Assembly (NCBI GenBank): GCA_035416745.1
Contig: DAOLNV010000006.1
Location: 54,758 to 117,360, forward strand
Origin: Candidatus Hydrogenedentota bacterium
Lineage (GTDB): Bacteria; Hydrogenedentota; Hydrogenedentia; Hydrogenedentales; SLHB01
Direction of reading: 5' to 3'
Length of the DNA stretch: 62,603 nt
Shown: positions 1-7,903 of the stretch, piece by piece
How the letters are laid out: every line of letters begins with the position of its first letter
Position numbering within the stretch: position 1 is the first letter of the stretch
Program-made: the position numbers and the translations under genes
The notes under the pieces: model-generated
What the model saw: only the letters and a program-made list of their open reading frames with translations
Told to the model about the DNA's origin: nothing
The model's database searches: none

Positions 1-286
1 CGGCGGCGTACTCGGCCATGACCGCTTGGCGGCGGCCCTCCCGGGTGCTCAGGTCGGCCGTCTCGTCGGCTTTGGCCCGGCTACAACAACTGCCTTGGGT
101 TTCGTTCGACGCGGTGGCAATTGCGGCCGCTTTGGCCATGCCGCAGCTTGAACCTGCCGACACAGGACACGCGCCCGCGCCTGTGTTGTCGGCGCCCTCG
201 CTCAGAGCTTGTTGCCCGGCAAGCCCGAAGGCTACGGCAGCGATGCCAATGACAAATACGAACACAAATGGTTTCAATTTTCGCAT
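1..286 (-). CDS. Secreted small Cys-containing protein, 3' end outside window
   Basis: Partial gene; the first 95 codons are visible and the window edge cuts it. Translation begins MRKLKPFVFVFVIGIAAVAF, a classic signal peptide (two Lys/Arg then a hydrophobic stretch). After it comes a short segment with an isolated Cys, then a Cys and a Cys pair (ACPVSAGSSCG, then QGSCCS), followed by a charged part that runs off the edge. The ATG is preceded by a good Shine-Dalgarno (AGGAGAG, 8 nt upstream). A longer frame on the same strand lacks these properties and is rejected. The Cys residues suggest metal or disulfide chemistry in the periplasm, but the function is unknown. Confidence 0.7.
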   Translation of the reverse strand, partial: MRKLKPFVFVFVIGIAAVAFGLAGQQALSEGADNTGAGACPVSAGSSCGMAKAAAIATASNETQGSCCSRAKADETADLSTREGRRQAVMAEYAA

Positions 287-375
287 AAACCGGACTCTCC
301 TGTTCGATCATTTTGCCATTTTTCTGTTGTGCGTAAGTAAACGCTGGCGCGTGGGCTTTCATTCCGATAGAGAAA

Positions 376-398
376 GGGCCTCATTGGAGACGAGGCCC
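376..398 (-). terminator. Intrinsic terminator after the PmoA-family gene
   Basis: Perfect 7-bp GC stem (GGGCCTC/GAGGCCC) with a 9-nt loop. On the minus strand it is followed by TTTCT. It lies 22 nt past the stop codon of the PmoA-family lipoprotein gene and ahead of the small secreted-protein gene. Confidence 0.7.
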
Positions 399-419
399 TC
401 TTACCGTTTACTCGCGGAA

Positions 420-1637
420 CTACTTTGCGCCTGCCCACTCGGCTTTCGGGGGGGTGACATAGTCCGCATAGCGGTCTCCGACTTTGGCTTGCGCGGCATC
501 ACCCGAATGGATGTATACGCGGTAGGCGAACACAAGTGCTTCGCCGTTTTTCAACAGGTAATCCCCGTTTTCTTCTCCTTTGGTGAAATGATTCAGCCCG
601 AAACAGTTCGCGCCCATCAGTCCGTAGTCTCGAACGTGCCAGCGGGATGGATACCGCAGGTTGGCGGGGTTGTCAAACACGGCGATGCCGCGCAGGCCGG
701 CGCCCTCGAGCGTGCCCGAGTAATCGCACCACGCGGAGGGCTTGCCCCAGCACGCCTCCATGCCTTTGAGACCCTCGGCGTTGGTGATGACGCCGGTGCC
801 GTTCTTCTCGATCATCGCGTCGCGCATTCGCAGCGATACAATGCCGCCTTCCTTGGTGTCGCCGAATTTTGCGTCGCCGTACGCCGCGGTGAACTGCACT
901 TTGACGTCGACCATCTTCATGCTCTCAGGCGTATTGTAAAAACGGTATTCGCGGTTTTCCGCGATGACTGGATTATGGTCCTTGTCCTGCCAGGTGTTCT
1001 TGGCCACGATCCATCCGTATGCGCCGCCCGAACCGCTGGCTACGGAATCCGAATGCTGATAGCCCGACTTCTCTCCCGTCTCGGCCCAGCAATCCACGCC
1101 GTTGATGTCGCCGTAGGCGGTCCAGAACGATTTCTGGTGCACGTGGTCTTCGGTTACGACCTTTTCGCCCATTGGCCAGTCGCGAGTGACGCCCACGCCG
1201 CCCTCGGACAGCACGGGCCACAGGAATGGCTTGCGGTTATCGTTGCTGTATGTGTAGGTGGTGAAAGGTTTGCCGCCGACGATGATGTCCAGTGCGTCGG
1301 CGTTTTCCTTCTTGACTACCTGGACCGCGGGGGGAACGGCGTCTTCCTTCAGCTGTACGACGTAGTCGAGTTCCTGGTTGGGGGTCGCGCCCTCGGGAAC
1401 GAACACGAACTCGCCCTCACGAACGGTGGCCGGAAACTCTTTGCCCGTCTTCGATTCCACTACGATGACGCGCTGGTTGTCGGCCGGTTGGGGGCCGTCG
1501 TACGGCAGCGCCACGGGCGCCCATTGGCTGGGGTGTTCGCCCGCCCTCAGGTGAATCTGACGGCCATCCAAACCCTGGGCGCCGGCCACGCAGCCCAGCA
1601 ACGTCAGCGTTAAGGTAAGACACAGGAAGATTCGCAT
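420..1637 (-). CDS. PmoA-family (DUF6807) lipoprotein
   Basis: 405 residues. The N-terminus MRIFLCLTLTLTLLGC ends in a lipobox (LLGC), so the protein is probably lipid-anchored. The body resembles the DUF6807/'PmoA family' proteins of planctomycete- and lentisphaere-type bacteria, with landmarks PFLWPVLSEGGVGVTRDWP, HVHQKSFWTAYGDINGVDCW and a C-terminal region with HVRDYGLMGANCFG. Despite the family name there is no link to methane oxidation; these proteins usually sit with sugar-processing enzymes and their reaction is not established. Start: ATG with SD GAAAGGGAACG. An extended -10 lies about 85 bp upstream (1722-1730). Length is normal for the family. Confidence 0.8.
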   Translation of the reverse strand: MRIFLCLTLTLTLLGCVAGAQGLDGRQIHLRAGEHPSQWAPVALPYDGPQPADNQRVIVVESKTGKEFPATVREGEFVFVPEGATPNQELDYVVQLKEDAVPPAVQVVKKENADALDIIVGGKPFTTYTYSNDNRKPFLWPVLSEGGVGVTRDWPMGEKVVTEDHVHQKSFWTAYGDINGVDCWAETGEKSGYQHSDSVASGSGGAYGWIVAKNTWQDKDHNPVIAENREYRFYNTPESMKMVDVKVQFTAAYGDAKFGDTKEGGIVSLRMRDAMIEKNGTGVITNAEGLKGMEACWGKPSAWCDYSGTLEGAGLRGIAVFDNPANLRYPSRWHVRDYGLMGANCFGLNHFTKGEENGDYLLKNGEALVFAYRVYIHSGDAAQAKVGDRYADYVTPPKAEWAGAK

Positions 1638-1721
1638 GGGACGTTCCCTTTCAGTTGGTTACTCTTGTTCCGCCGGTTTTGGAAAACAGGACGCTTGTCC
1701 GCAGCGGGACAGAACCCCTTT

Positions 1722-1730
1722 ACTTTAGCA
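1722..1730 (-). promoter_or_regulatory. Extended -10 promoter of PmoA-family gene
   Basis: On the minus strand it reads TGC-TAAAGT, an extended -10 about 85 bp before the ATG. No convincing -35 is seen. The 379-bp gap 1638-2016 otherwise holds only this and the divergent pilin promoter. Confidence 0.4.
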
Positions 1731-1871
1731 AACGACGGTCCCCGCCGCAAAGCGGCACGTGCGGCTTTCCCAGCCGTCTTCGGCAACGCCTGTTGGGCTA
1801 GACGCGGCCATGCAGGAAATAAGTTCCCTTTTTGGCTGTCCTTACCATATTCTCACTATTAGGAGGGATGG

Positions 1872-1901
1872 TTGACTTTGGCCGGGGTTCTGAAGTAAAG
1901 T
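1872..1901 (+). promoter_or_regulatory. Promoter of the pseudopilin operon
   Basis: TTGACT, 18-bp spacer, TAAAGT. Predicted transcription start is near 1908, giving a 5' leader of about 110 nt before the first pseudopilin start at 2017. Confidence 0.4.
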
Positions 1902-2016
1902 AGAGCACAACACGCGGGGAGGGCGTGGCGCCGCCTCCGTTTGAACCTGCCAGGGGAGCAGCTCGGGCAAGTTCCGGGCGGCAGTGAGGCCATATAAAGC
2001 GAAAGGGGACCAATCC

Positions 2017-2544
2017 GTGTTACCTACACAACGCGACCACTCGGGAGGGCGGCGTCGCGGGCAGCGGGGAGGCTTTACGCTGGTAGAAGTCCTCGTCGCC
2101 CTTGCGGTCATGAGCGCCGCAACGTGGATCATCATCTCCCTCTTCACAAGCAGCGTTAAGCTGGAGAAGAACGCGCGTTCGATGCGCGTCGCGGCGGACC
2201 TGGCCCGTGCCCGCCTGGCGGACATCACGGCGCGGCCGGAAGCCTATGTGTGGCCCGCGGCTGAGGCAGTCACGGCGGAGCAAGGCGCTCCCCTCACGTT
2301 GAAGTCGGAGCAGGAGGCGAGTTTTTTCGCGATGCCCGCGGTTTTGCCTTCCAATCCGATTGCCGCCAATAGCGAGAAGAACTTCTACGACAACTTTACG
2401 TGGGAAGCGTATGTGACACGACCGCCGGCGGGGCGCGGATACTACGACATCCTTGTGGTTGTGGGCTGGCAGGAGGCCAACCGCTCGCAGCAGCTCATAT
2501 TGACCGGCAGCATTCCTACAGCGATGGCAAAGGAGGCCTCATGA
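2017..2544 (+). CDS. Type II secretion minor pseudopilin (GspI-like)
   Basis: 175 residues. Residues ~18-40 carry the class III prepilin signature RGGFTLVEVLVALAVM: cleavage after the Gly by a prepilin peptidase, N-methylated Phe, Glu at +5, then the hydrophobic helix that packs the pseudopilus. The C-terminal half is a short globular domain without recognised motifs. Start chosen as GTG because AAGGGG lies 8 nt upstream; a GTG 33 bp earlier has no SD. The stop overlaps the next start (ATGA), so translation is coupled. First gene of a four-gene operon. Its assignment to GspI rather than GspH rests only on size and position. Confidence 0.8.
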   Translation: MLPTQRDHSGGRRRGQRGGFTLVEVLVALAVMSAATWIIISLFTSSVKLEKNARSMRVAADLARARLADITARPEAYVWPAAEAVTAEQGAPLTLKSEQEASFFAMPAVLPSNPIAANSEKNFYDNFTWEAYVTRPPAGRGYYDILVVVGWQEANRSQQLILTGSIPTAMAKEAS

Positions 2545-3164
2545 TGGATGCGCGGCGCAATCGGGGGTTTACCCTGGTCGAGTTGATTCTTGTCATCGCG
2601 ATTCTGGGCGTCTTGAGTACGATAGGCGTGGTGATGTTCGGGCGCATCAACAACCTGTGGACCCAAACGCGGAACAAGACCGAACTGGATGCGCGGGCCG
2701 AATATGCCCTTGAACAGGTTCGCCAGGATATAGCGGCGTTTGTATCGCCCGCGCTCACGGGGGCCCCTCTGCAAGGTGTGGACAGCGTGGCGTCTGATCC
2801 GGCATTTCCGGGGGTGAAGCTGGCGTCGGACAGCCTGCTTATTCCGATACGGGGCACGACGCCCGCGGGCGGCGAGGTGCTGGCGGCGGTGAAATATGCC
2901 GTGGTGGCCGAAAGCGGCACCCGGATCTTGACGCGCGCTCCCATGGGGCTTTATGGCGAAGCGGGTGAGGCGAAGTCCACGGAGGTTACAGAGGGCGTGG
3001 CGCAGTTCAATGTGCAATATGCAGGACCGGAGGGACAGTGGCAGGATGCCTGGGACGGGGCGCAGCCTCCTTCGGCCGTGCGTGTATCGCTGGTAGTGGC
3101 AGAACCCGGGCGTCCGGAACGGCAAGTGGCCCGCGAGGCCATCTTTGCCGTGCACGTGAACTGA
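2541..3164 (+). CDS. Type II secretion minor pseudopilin (GspJ-like)
   Basis: 207 residues with prepilin motif RGFTLVELILVIAILGVL near residues 7-25, so it is processed and assembled like the previous protein. The central part (SVASDPAFPGVKLASDSLLI...) and size fit GspJ-type minor pseudopilins. SD AAGGAGG lies 6 nt ahead of ATG, which overlaps the upstream stop by 4 bp. A longer in-frame ORF begins 141 bp earlier but would lack the prepilin leader position. It probably forms the pseudopilus tip with the GspI- and GspK-like neighbours. Confidence 0.8.
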   Translation: MMDARRNRGFTLVELILVIAILGVLSTIGVVMFGRINNLWTQTRNKTELDARAEYALEQVRQDIAAFVSPALTGAPLQGVDSVASDPAFPGVKLASDSLLIPIRGTTPAGGEVLAAVKYAVVAESGTRILTRAPMGLYGEAGEAKSTEVTEGVAQFNVQYAGPEGQWQDAWDGAQPPSAVRVSLVVAEPGRPERQVAREAIFAVHVN

Positions 3165-3174
3165 GGTGTCTTGT

Positions 3175-4188
3175 ATGAACATGGCCAGACAGAATAACAA
3201 CCGGCGCGGCGCCGCATTGGTCCTTGCCGTGGGCCTGCTTGCGATATTTGCGGCCCTTGGCACCACTTATGTGGCGTACATGACCCTCGAACAGCGGCGT
3301 TCGAATGATTACGTCGCGAAAGTGCGGGCCCGGCAAATGGCTGACAGCGCCATCTGGGCCAGTGTTGGCGAGATTCAAGCGGCGCTGGCCGGCGGCGAAA
3401 CCCCTGCGATGGGTCCGCGGGAAGAAGAACTGGTTCCCGTGTACCAGAAGGTGTTGGCGAAGAGCACTCCTGTGGCCTGGGAGCGCCGCGACGGCCGCGT
3501 GCTGGTCTCCGTGGAAGACGAGTCGGCCAAACTCAATATCAACCATGCCTCGCCCCGCGTTCTCCAGGCAATGTTGGCTATTGACGGGCAGCTGGCCCGC
3601 ACCATTCGGAGCCGGGTGCCTCGCCCCGGCGAGGCGCCCTCGAAGGACCAGCAATGGTTCTCGAGCGTGGACGGATTGGTTGCACGCGGATTCCTGACGC
3701 GCGATGCCTTGAATCAGGTCGAACCGCGGCCGGGCGCCTTGTTAACGGCCCATTCTGTAGCGGACAATCTGAACCCCCGGGCATATATCAACGTCAATGC
3801 CGCCCCCAAAGAGGTGCTGGCGGCTTTGTTTAACCCTGAGACGGCCGAGCGCATCGTGACCGCTCGCGCCCAGCAGCCGCTGATGGACTTCGCGGGGCTG
3901 CTCGAGGCCACCCAAGCGGACCCGGCGACGTTCAACCTTGAGGTCCCGGCGGACGGCGCCGCGCCTACCGAGATCGCGTTCCAATCGCGCAGTTTTCGGA
4001 TAGTCTGCACGGCAGAAGCACGAAAAGCAGGGGAAGTTCAAGCGGCGTGCCGCGTGGAAGCGGTCGTCGTGTTATCGGACACGGGAGTCGCGGAAATCAC
4101 ATATTGGAAGGAAATGCCAGCCGTGGTCGAAGAACGCGAGACGGCGGCGTCGGGTTTGAATACACAACATCCTGTGGCGGAATCGTAA
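3175..4188 (+). CDS. GspK-like pseudopilus tip protein
   Basis: 337 residues. N-terminus MNMARQNNNRRGAALVLAVG followed by a hydrophobic segment has the RRGxALV form typical of GspK, which lacks the usual Glu at +5. A helix-hairpin-helix/SAM-like region is visible (SAKLNINHASPRVLQAMLA, then AYINVNAAPKEVLAALF), exactly the paired 'NVNxA' repeats of the GspK family. It caps the pseudopilus with GspI/GspJ. Start: ATG with GAGG 8 nt upstream; a GTG at 3166 is possible but sits on the SD. It begins 10 nt after the previous stop. Confidence 0.8.
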   Translation: MNMARQNNNRRGAALVLAVGLLAIFAALGTTYVAYMTLEQRRSNDYVAKVRARQMADSAIWASVGEIQAALAGGETPAMGPREEELVPVYQKVLAKSTPVAWERRDGRVLVSVEDESAKLNINHASPRVLQAMLAIDGQLARTIRSRVPRPGEAPSKDQQWFSSVDGLVARGFLTRDALNQVEPRPGALLTAHSVADNLNPRAYINVNAAPKEVLAALFNPETAERIVTARAQQPLMDFAGLLEATQADPATFNLEVPADGAAPTEIAFQSRSFRIVCTAEARKAGEVQAACRVEAVVVLSDTGVAEITYWKEMPAVVEERETAASGLNTQHPVAES

Positions 4189-4219
4189 GCGCACGCGATG
4201 GAATGGAGGAACCATTACT

Positions 4220-5494
4220 ATGCCATCCAAAGCCGACAATGCGAGAGAATCGGGCCCGAAAGCAAAACGGGTGCGGAGGCGCACGGCAACCACAGCCGCG
4301 GAAAGCACCTCGGCTGAGCTCGTGGAAGAAATGACCGGCGCCGAAGAGAGCGCGCCGAAGAAGCGAGCGGCGGCCCATAGGGTCACGGCTGTGCGCGACA
4401 CTTCCGGGCCGCGGGGCAGAAGCCTGCTGGGCTCGTCAGTGCGGCGCAAAGACATCACGGTGTTCCTGCGCCAGCTGGTTATGTTGCTGGAGGCAGGCAC
4501 GCCTCTGCTGAAGTCACTCAAGACGCTGTCGCGCCGTCTCGAGAGCCGGGGCATCCGCAACATGGTCCAGGATATCGCCGAGCAGGTGGAAAACGGGAAC
4601 CCGTTGTGGCAGGCCTTCGAGCGGCATCCTCACGAATACTTCGACACCGTGTTCGTGGCCTTGGTCAAAGCGAGTGAGGCCAGCGGTACCCTGGTGAGCA
4701 CGCTCCGCCGTCAGGCCGAGTACTACGAACGCCGCGAGATGTTGCGCCGGCGCGTCATTAGCGCCCTGGTGTACCCGGTGGTTCTGGTGGCCTTGTGCAT
4801 AACCGTCCTGTTCATCATGGCGAAATTCGTGGTGCCGGCATTCAAGGAGATTTTCTCGGAGGGCGGTCTTGAGGTTACCTTGCCGGCATTCACGCAGGGG
4901 CTCATTTCGGTGCTCGAATTCCTGACGTCATGGCCGATGCTGATCGTGATTGGGGTGATTATCGGGCTGTTCATTCTTTACTTGCTGTGGCAGCGAAGCC
5001 CGGTCAACCGGTTGTTGGCTGACCGGATCAAGCTTCGCCTGCCGCTCGTGGGCAGGATCAGCCAGAAGTATGCCGTCGCTCAAATGGCAAGTTCCCTGTC
5101 CATGTTGCTGCGCAGCGGGTTGTCGATGATGGTCACCCTGGACCTGACGCGGAACGCCATCCACAACCAGGCGGTTGCGCAAGTGCTTCAACGGGTCCGG
5201 AGTTCGGTGGAGCAAGGCAGCGGGATCGAAGATCCCTTGCGCGCCGAGCCTAAGGTGATCCCGCCGGTGGTGACGGACATGCTGGTCACGGGCGAAGAAG
5301 CCGGTCAACTGGACCAAGTGGCGGAGCATATCGCCCAAACATACGAAGAAGAGGTCCAGCTTGACATCAACACACTGACCGACCTTCTGCCGGTCTTCCT
5401 CGTAATAGTCCTCGGTGCCGCGGTTATGATGCTCGTTCTGGGCTTCTTCCTGCCGCTGATTTCGAGTATCGATCAGTTGACCTCAGCCGCCTAA
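4220..5494 (+). CDS. gspF: Type II secretion inner-membrane platform protein GspF, N-domain missing
   Basis: 424 residues. Two T2SSF domains: one begins around residue 75 (VFLRQLVMLLEAGTPLLKSL) and the second near residue 280 (MASSLSMLLRSGLSMMVTLD). Three transmembrane segments are visible (VYPVVLVALCITVLFIMAKF; the stretch after WPMLIVIGVIIGLFI; and the C-terminal VFLVIVLGAAVMML). It recruits the assembly ATPase in T2SS/type IV pili. Odd feature: the usual first ~60 residues (a small beta-rich domain, 'xFxYxAxDxxG...') are replaced by a ~75-residue Lys/Arg/Ala/Glu-rich tail that looks disordered. A separate gene at 42748 encodes that missing domain type. Start has GGAGGAACC upstream. Confidence 0.9.
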   Translation: MPSKADNARESGPKAKRVRRRTATTAAESTSAELVEEMTGAEESAPKKRAAAHRVTAVRDTSGPRGRSLLGSSVRRKDITVFLRQLVMLLEAGTPLLKSLKTLSRRLESRGIRNMVQDIAEQVENGNPLWQAFERHPHEYFDTVFVALVKASEASGTLVSTLRRQAEYYERREMLRRRVISALVYPVVLVALCITVLFIMAKFVVPAFKEIFSEGGLEVTLPAFTQGLISVLEFLTSWPMLIVIGVIIGLFILYLLWQRSPVNRLLADRIKLRLPLVGRISQKYAVAQMASSLSMLLRSGLSMMVTLDLTRNAIHNQAVAQVLQRVRSSVEQGSGIEDPLRAEPKVIPPVVTDMLVTGEEAGQLDQVAEHIAQTYEEEVQLDINTLTDLLPVFLVIVLGAAVMMLVLGFFLPLISSIDQLTSAA

Positions 5495-5517
5495 AGAGTT
5501 ATCATCTCAACGACTTG

Positions 5518-5548
5518 AGGCGGGGCCGGACTTGTCACGGCCCCGCCT
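5518..5548 (+). terminator. Strong hairpin ending the pseudopilin operon
   Basis: Perfect 11-bp stem AGGCGGGGCCG/CGGCCCCGCCT with a 9-nt loop, 24 nt past the gspF stop. Only a weak T-rich tail (CTGCGTT) follows, so it may act as an inefficient terminator or as an mRNA 3' stabiliser. Confidence 0.65.
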
Positions 5549-5638
5549 CTGCGTTATGCTGGTGGCAGCCGATTGGACTATGATGGGCATGGCGCCCTTG
5601 AGCGTTTGGGCCCCGGGGCGACGGAAGAGGTGCCGGTA

Positions 5639-7162
5639 GTGAATGTTACGGAACTGCTTGAGGAACGTGCGCGGCAGTACGGGCAGCGGACCTTCCTCAT
5701 TTGTGAAGATACGAACTACTCGTTCGAGACAATTTGCGAGAACAGCGCCCGAGTTGCGGTAAATCTTGCCGCGCACGGTGTGGGACGGGGCGACAAGGTC
5801 GTCTTGCTCATGGGCAACTCGCTCGAGTTTCTGTACGTGTTCCTGGGCGCGGGGCGAATCGGGGCGGTGATCGTACCCGTGAATCCCACGCTCAAGCCGG
5901 ACGAGATCTCCCATATAACCAACAACTCCGAGGCCGAGACGCTCATCACCATTCCCGAGCTGGCGTCCGCGCTCCCGGTGCTCCGCGGATTCATTCCCGG
6001 GGTGAAACGCTTCTTCGTGGTGGGCGGCGCTACGGAGTGCGCGGAGTCGTTCTCGGAGCTGATGAGACCCGTTACTGAGGTGCCGCCTATCGTGGCCGAG
6101 CGGGACGATGCGGCCGCGCTCATTTACACGTCGGGCACGACGGGCATGCCCAAGGGCGTAATCCTGACGCACGGCAACTATCTCGCCAATGCCCATATGC
6201 TGGTGCGTGCGCAGACCGTGACCGAGGACGACCGGTTCTTCTGCGTTTTGCCGCTGTTTCACGTCAATGCCCAGGTCGTGACCATCCTGACGCCGCTGAT
6301 GGCGGGCGCGTCGGTCGTGCTGATGAAGAAATTCAATCCTTTCGCCATACTGCCCATGATCCAGAAGTACCGCCCGACCATCATGAGTGCGGTCCCCACG
6401 ATCTACAATGTGATGTCCCGGATGGCGAAGGCGCAGGAGTTTGACCTTTCATCGATCCGTTCGTTTGCTACGGGCGCCGCGCCGATGCCCGAGGAAACAT
6501 TTCGCGAAGCTGCGCGCACGCTGAAACGGCCGATAGTTGCGGGGTACGGCCTGACCGAGGCCACCTGCGCCAGCGCTGTGGCCGACGCCCGGGACCCCAT
6601 CCGGTGGAATTCGGTGGGAAGCCCTCTGCCGTTCACCCTCATGCGCGTGATTGACGAGAACGGCGCCGACGTGCCCTATGGCGAGATTGGCGAAATCCTC
6701 ATAGCGGGCCCGACGGTCATGAAGGGGTATTATAAGGACCCCGAAGCCACCGCGGAAGTGCTGCGCGACGGCTGGCTTCATACGGGGGACCTCGGCCGTT
6801 TCGACGAAGACGGTTACCTCTACATCGTGGGCCGTGTGAAAGACATGATTATCCGCGGGGGCCAGAACATCTATCCGCAACAAGTCGAGGATGTCATCTC
6901 GCGGCTGCCGGGGGTTGAAGAGTGCTGCGTGGTTGGGGTCGAGGAGGCCCGCTGGGGCCAGGAAGTGCTCGCGGTCGTCAAGCGTACCGAGAACATCAAC
7001 CTCGCCGAGAGCGATGTGATCAAACACTGCCGCCAATACCTCGCCAGATATAAGTGTCCGGCGTTTGTGCGGTTCGTAGACGAATTGCCCAAGACGCCGA
7101 CGGGCAAGATCAAGAAGATGGAAGTGGCCGCCAGTTTCGCGGATATTGCGAAAAGCGTGTAG
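5639..7162 (+). CDS. Acyl-CoA synthetase (AMP-forming, class I adenylate enzyme)
   Basis: 507 residues. All core motifs are present: P-loop YTSGTTGMPKGVILTHGN, the A5 motif GYGLTEA, the hinge/A7-A8 region (DGWLHTGDLGRFDEDGYLYI, then GRVKDMIIRGGQNIYP) and the catalytic Lys in PKTPTGKIKK. It activates a carboxylic acid, most likely a fatty acid, to acyl-AMP and then acyl-CoA in the cytoplasm. Substrate chain length cannot be told. Start chosen as GTG giving MNVTELLEERARQYG, which matches the usual start of the family and has GGAAGAGG 8 nt upstream. TTG at 5573 and GTG at 5630 are weaker in-frame choices. Confidence 0.9.
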   Translation: MNVTELLEERARQYGQRTFLICEDTNYSFETICENSARVAVNLAAHGVGRGDKVVLLMGNSLEFLYVFLGAGRIGAVIVPVNPTLKPDEISHITNNSEAETLITIPELASALPVLRGFIPGVKRFFVVGGATECAESFSELMRPVTEVPPIVAERDDAAALIYTSGTTGMPKGVILTHGNYLANAHMLVRAQTVTEDDRFFCVLPLFHVNAQVVTILTPLMAGASVVLMKKFNPFAILPMIQKYRPTIMSAVPTIYNVMSRMAKAQEFDLSSIRSFATGAAPMPEETFREAARTLKRPIVAGYGLTEATCASAVADARDPIRWNSVGSPLPFTLMRVIDENGADVPYGEIGEILIAGPTVMKGYYKDPEATAEVLRDGWLHTGDLGRFDEDGYLYIVGRVKDMIIRGGQNIYPQQVEDVISRLPGVEECCVVGVEEARWGQEVLAVVKRTENINLAESDVIKHCRQYLARYKCPAFVRFVDELPKTPTGKIKKMEVAASFADIAKSV

Positions 7163-7172
7163 TTTCAGCGCT

Positions 7173-7247
7173 GTCCCGGGAGGCCGGGACCACTGGCAGG
7201 ATGCGTGGGGAGCGCCATGCGCATGGGAACACTGCTCTGGCGAGCAG
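7173..7247. repeat. Two adjacent palindromic hairpins in an intergenic spacer
   Basis: GTCCCGG-GAGG-CCGGGAC (7173-7190) and CTGCTC-TGGC-GAGCAG (7232-7247) lie in the 174-bp gap between the acyl-CoA synthetase and the NTF2-like lipoprotein. Neither is followed by a T-run, so they look more like REP-type palindromes than terminators. Confidence 0.45.
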
Positions 7248-7336
7248 AGGCAGTCCCGTGTGCAAGGGTGGAAGGCCGAGTTCGTTGTACGGAGCGCCAA
7301 CCGAAGGAATACCAAACCGATAGAGAGGACGTGACC

Positions 7337-7762
7337 ATGGTGCGCAAACAGTTCTTGTATGGTGTCGTTACGCTGGCGGTTGTATTCGGCGTTTGCGGAT
7401 GCGCCGGCATGCAGAAAGGCCCCTCGGACCAGGAACTCATCCAGCAGACCCTCATCAGATGGAAATCGGGTATCGAGAGCCACAATGTCGATGAGATGAT
7501 GGCCGTGATCTCGGAGGAATTCGTCAGCGATGAGGGCGGCAGCAAAGCCGATTTTCGCGAATATGTCGCGGGGCTCATCGATGATGGCACGTTCTCCGGC
7601 GCACAGCTGGACATCGAACGTCCCACAGTCACCGTCGAAGGCGACATGGCCACGGTGGAGAACGCCGGTCTCCACGGCGACCGCGGCAGCGTCGTTCTAG
7701 ATATGGATCTCAAGAAAGAGGCCGACGGAGTGTGGCGCATCGTCGGCATTCAGGCGTACTGA
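7337..7762 (+). CDS. NTF2/SnoaL-like lipoprotein
   Basis: 141 residues. Signal peptide ends in a lipobox-like VFGVCGCAG, so it is probably a lipoprotein. The remainder has the pattern of the NTF2-like/DUF4440 cone fold: an N-terminal helix (DQELIQQTLIRWKSGIESHN) with the 'DEMMAVISEEFV' turn, then alternating strands ending WRIVGIQAY. These folds bind small ligands or act as simple lyases or isomerases; the function here is unknown. Start: ATG with GAGAGGAC upstream; an ORF extension of 44 codons lacks a signal sequence and was rejected. Confidence 0.75.
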   Translation: MVRKQFLYGVVTLAVVFGVCGCAGMQKGPSDQELIQQTLIRWKSGIESHNVDEMMAVISEEFVSDEGGSKADFREYVAGLIDDGTFSGAQLDIERPTVTVEGDMATVENAGLHGDRGSVVLDMDLKKEADGVWRIVGIQAY

Positions 7763-7834
7763 GGATTGTGGAGACGTGCATCGGAGCGCACTGGCTTATG
7801 GCGAGGATGGCGCCCCGGCACTTATGAAACTCAC

Positions 7835-7868
7835 GGGACCTATGCGCCCCATAAGCCGCACAGGTCCC
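7835..7868. repeat. GGGACCT...AGGTCCC inverted repeat
   Basis: 7-bp arms (GGGACCT/AGGTCCC) around 20 nt that contain CTATG/CATAAG-type pieces, located 36 bp past the stop of the AICAR transformylase gene and between two convergent genes. It may act as that gene's terminator. The surrounding bases look like decayed copies of a 'GGGACCTAT' unit. Confidence 0.45.
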
Positions 7869-7903
7869 ATTCGTCTGATGAGTATTGTGTCCGCGGAAAC
7901 TGT

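Noticed and set aside
18..1613. 531-codon open frame on the plus strand over the PmoA-family gene
   Set aside because: It is the antisense shadow of a gene with lipobox, SD and family motifs; high GC keeps the complementary frame open.
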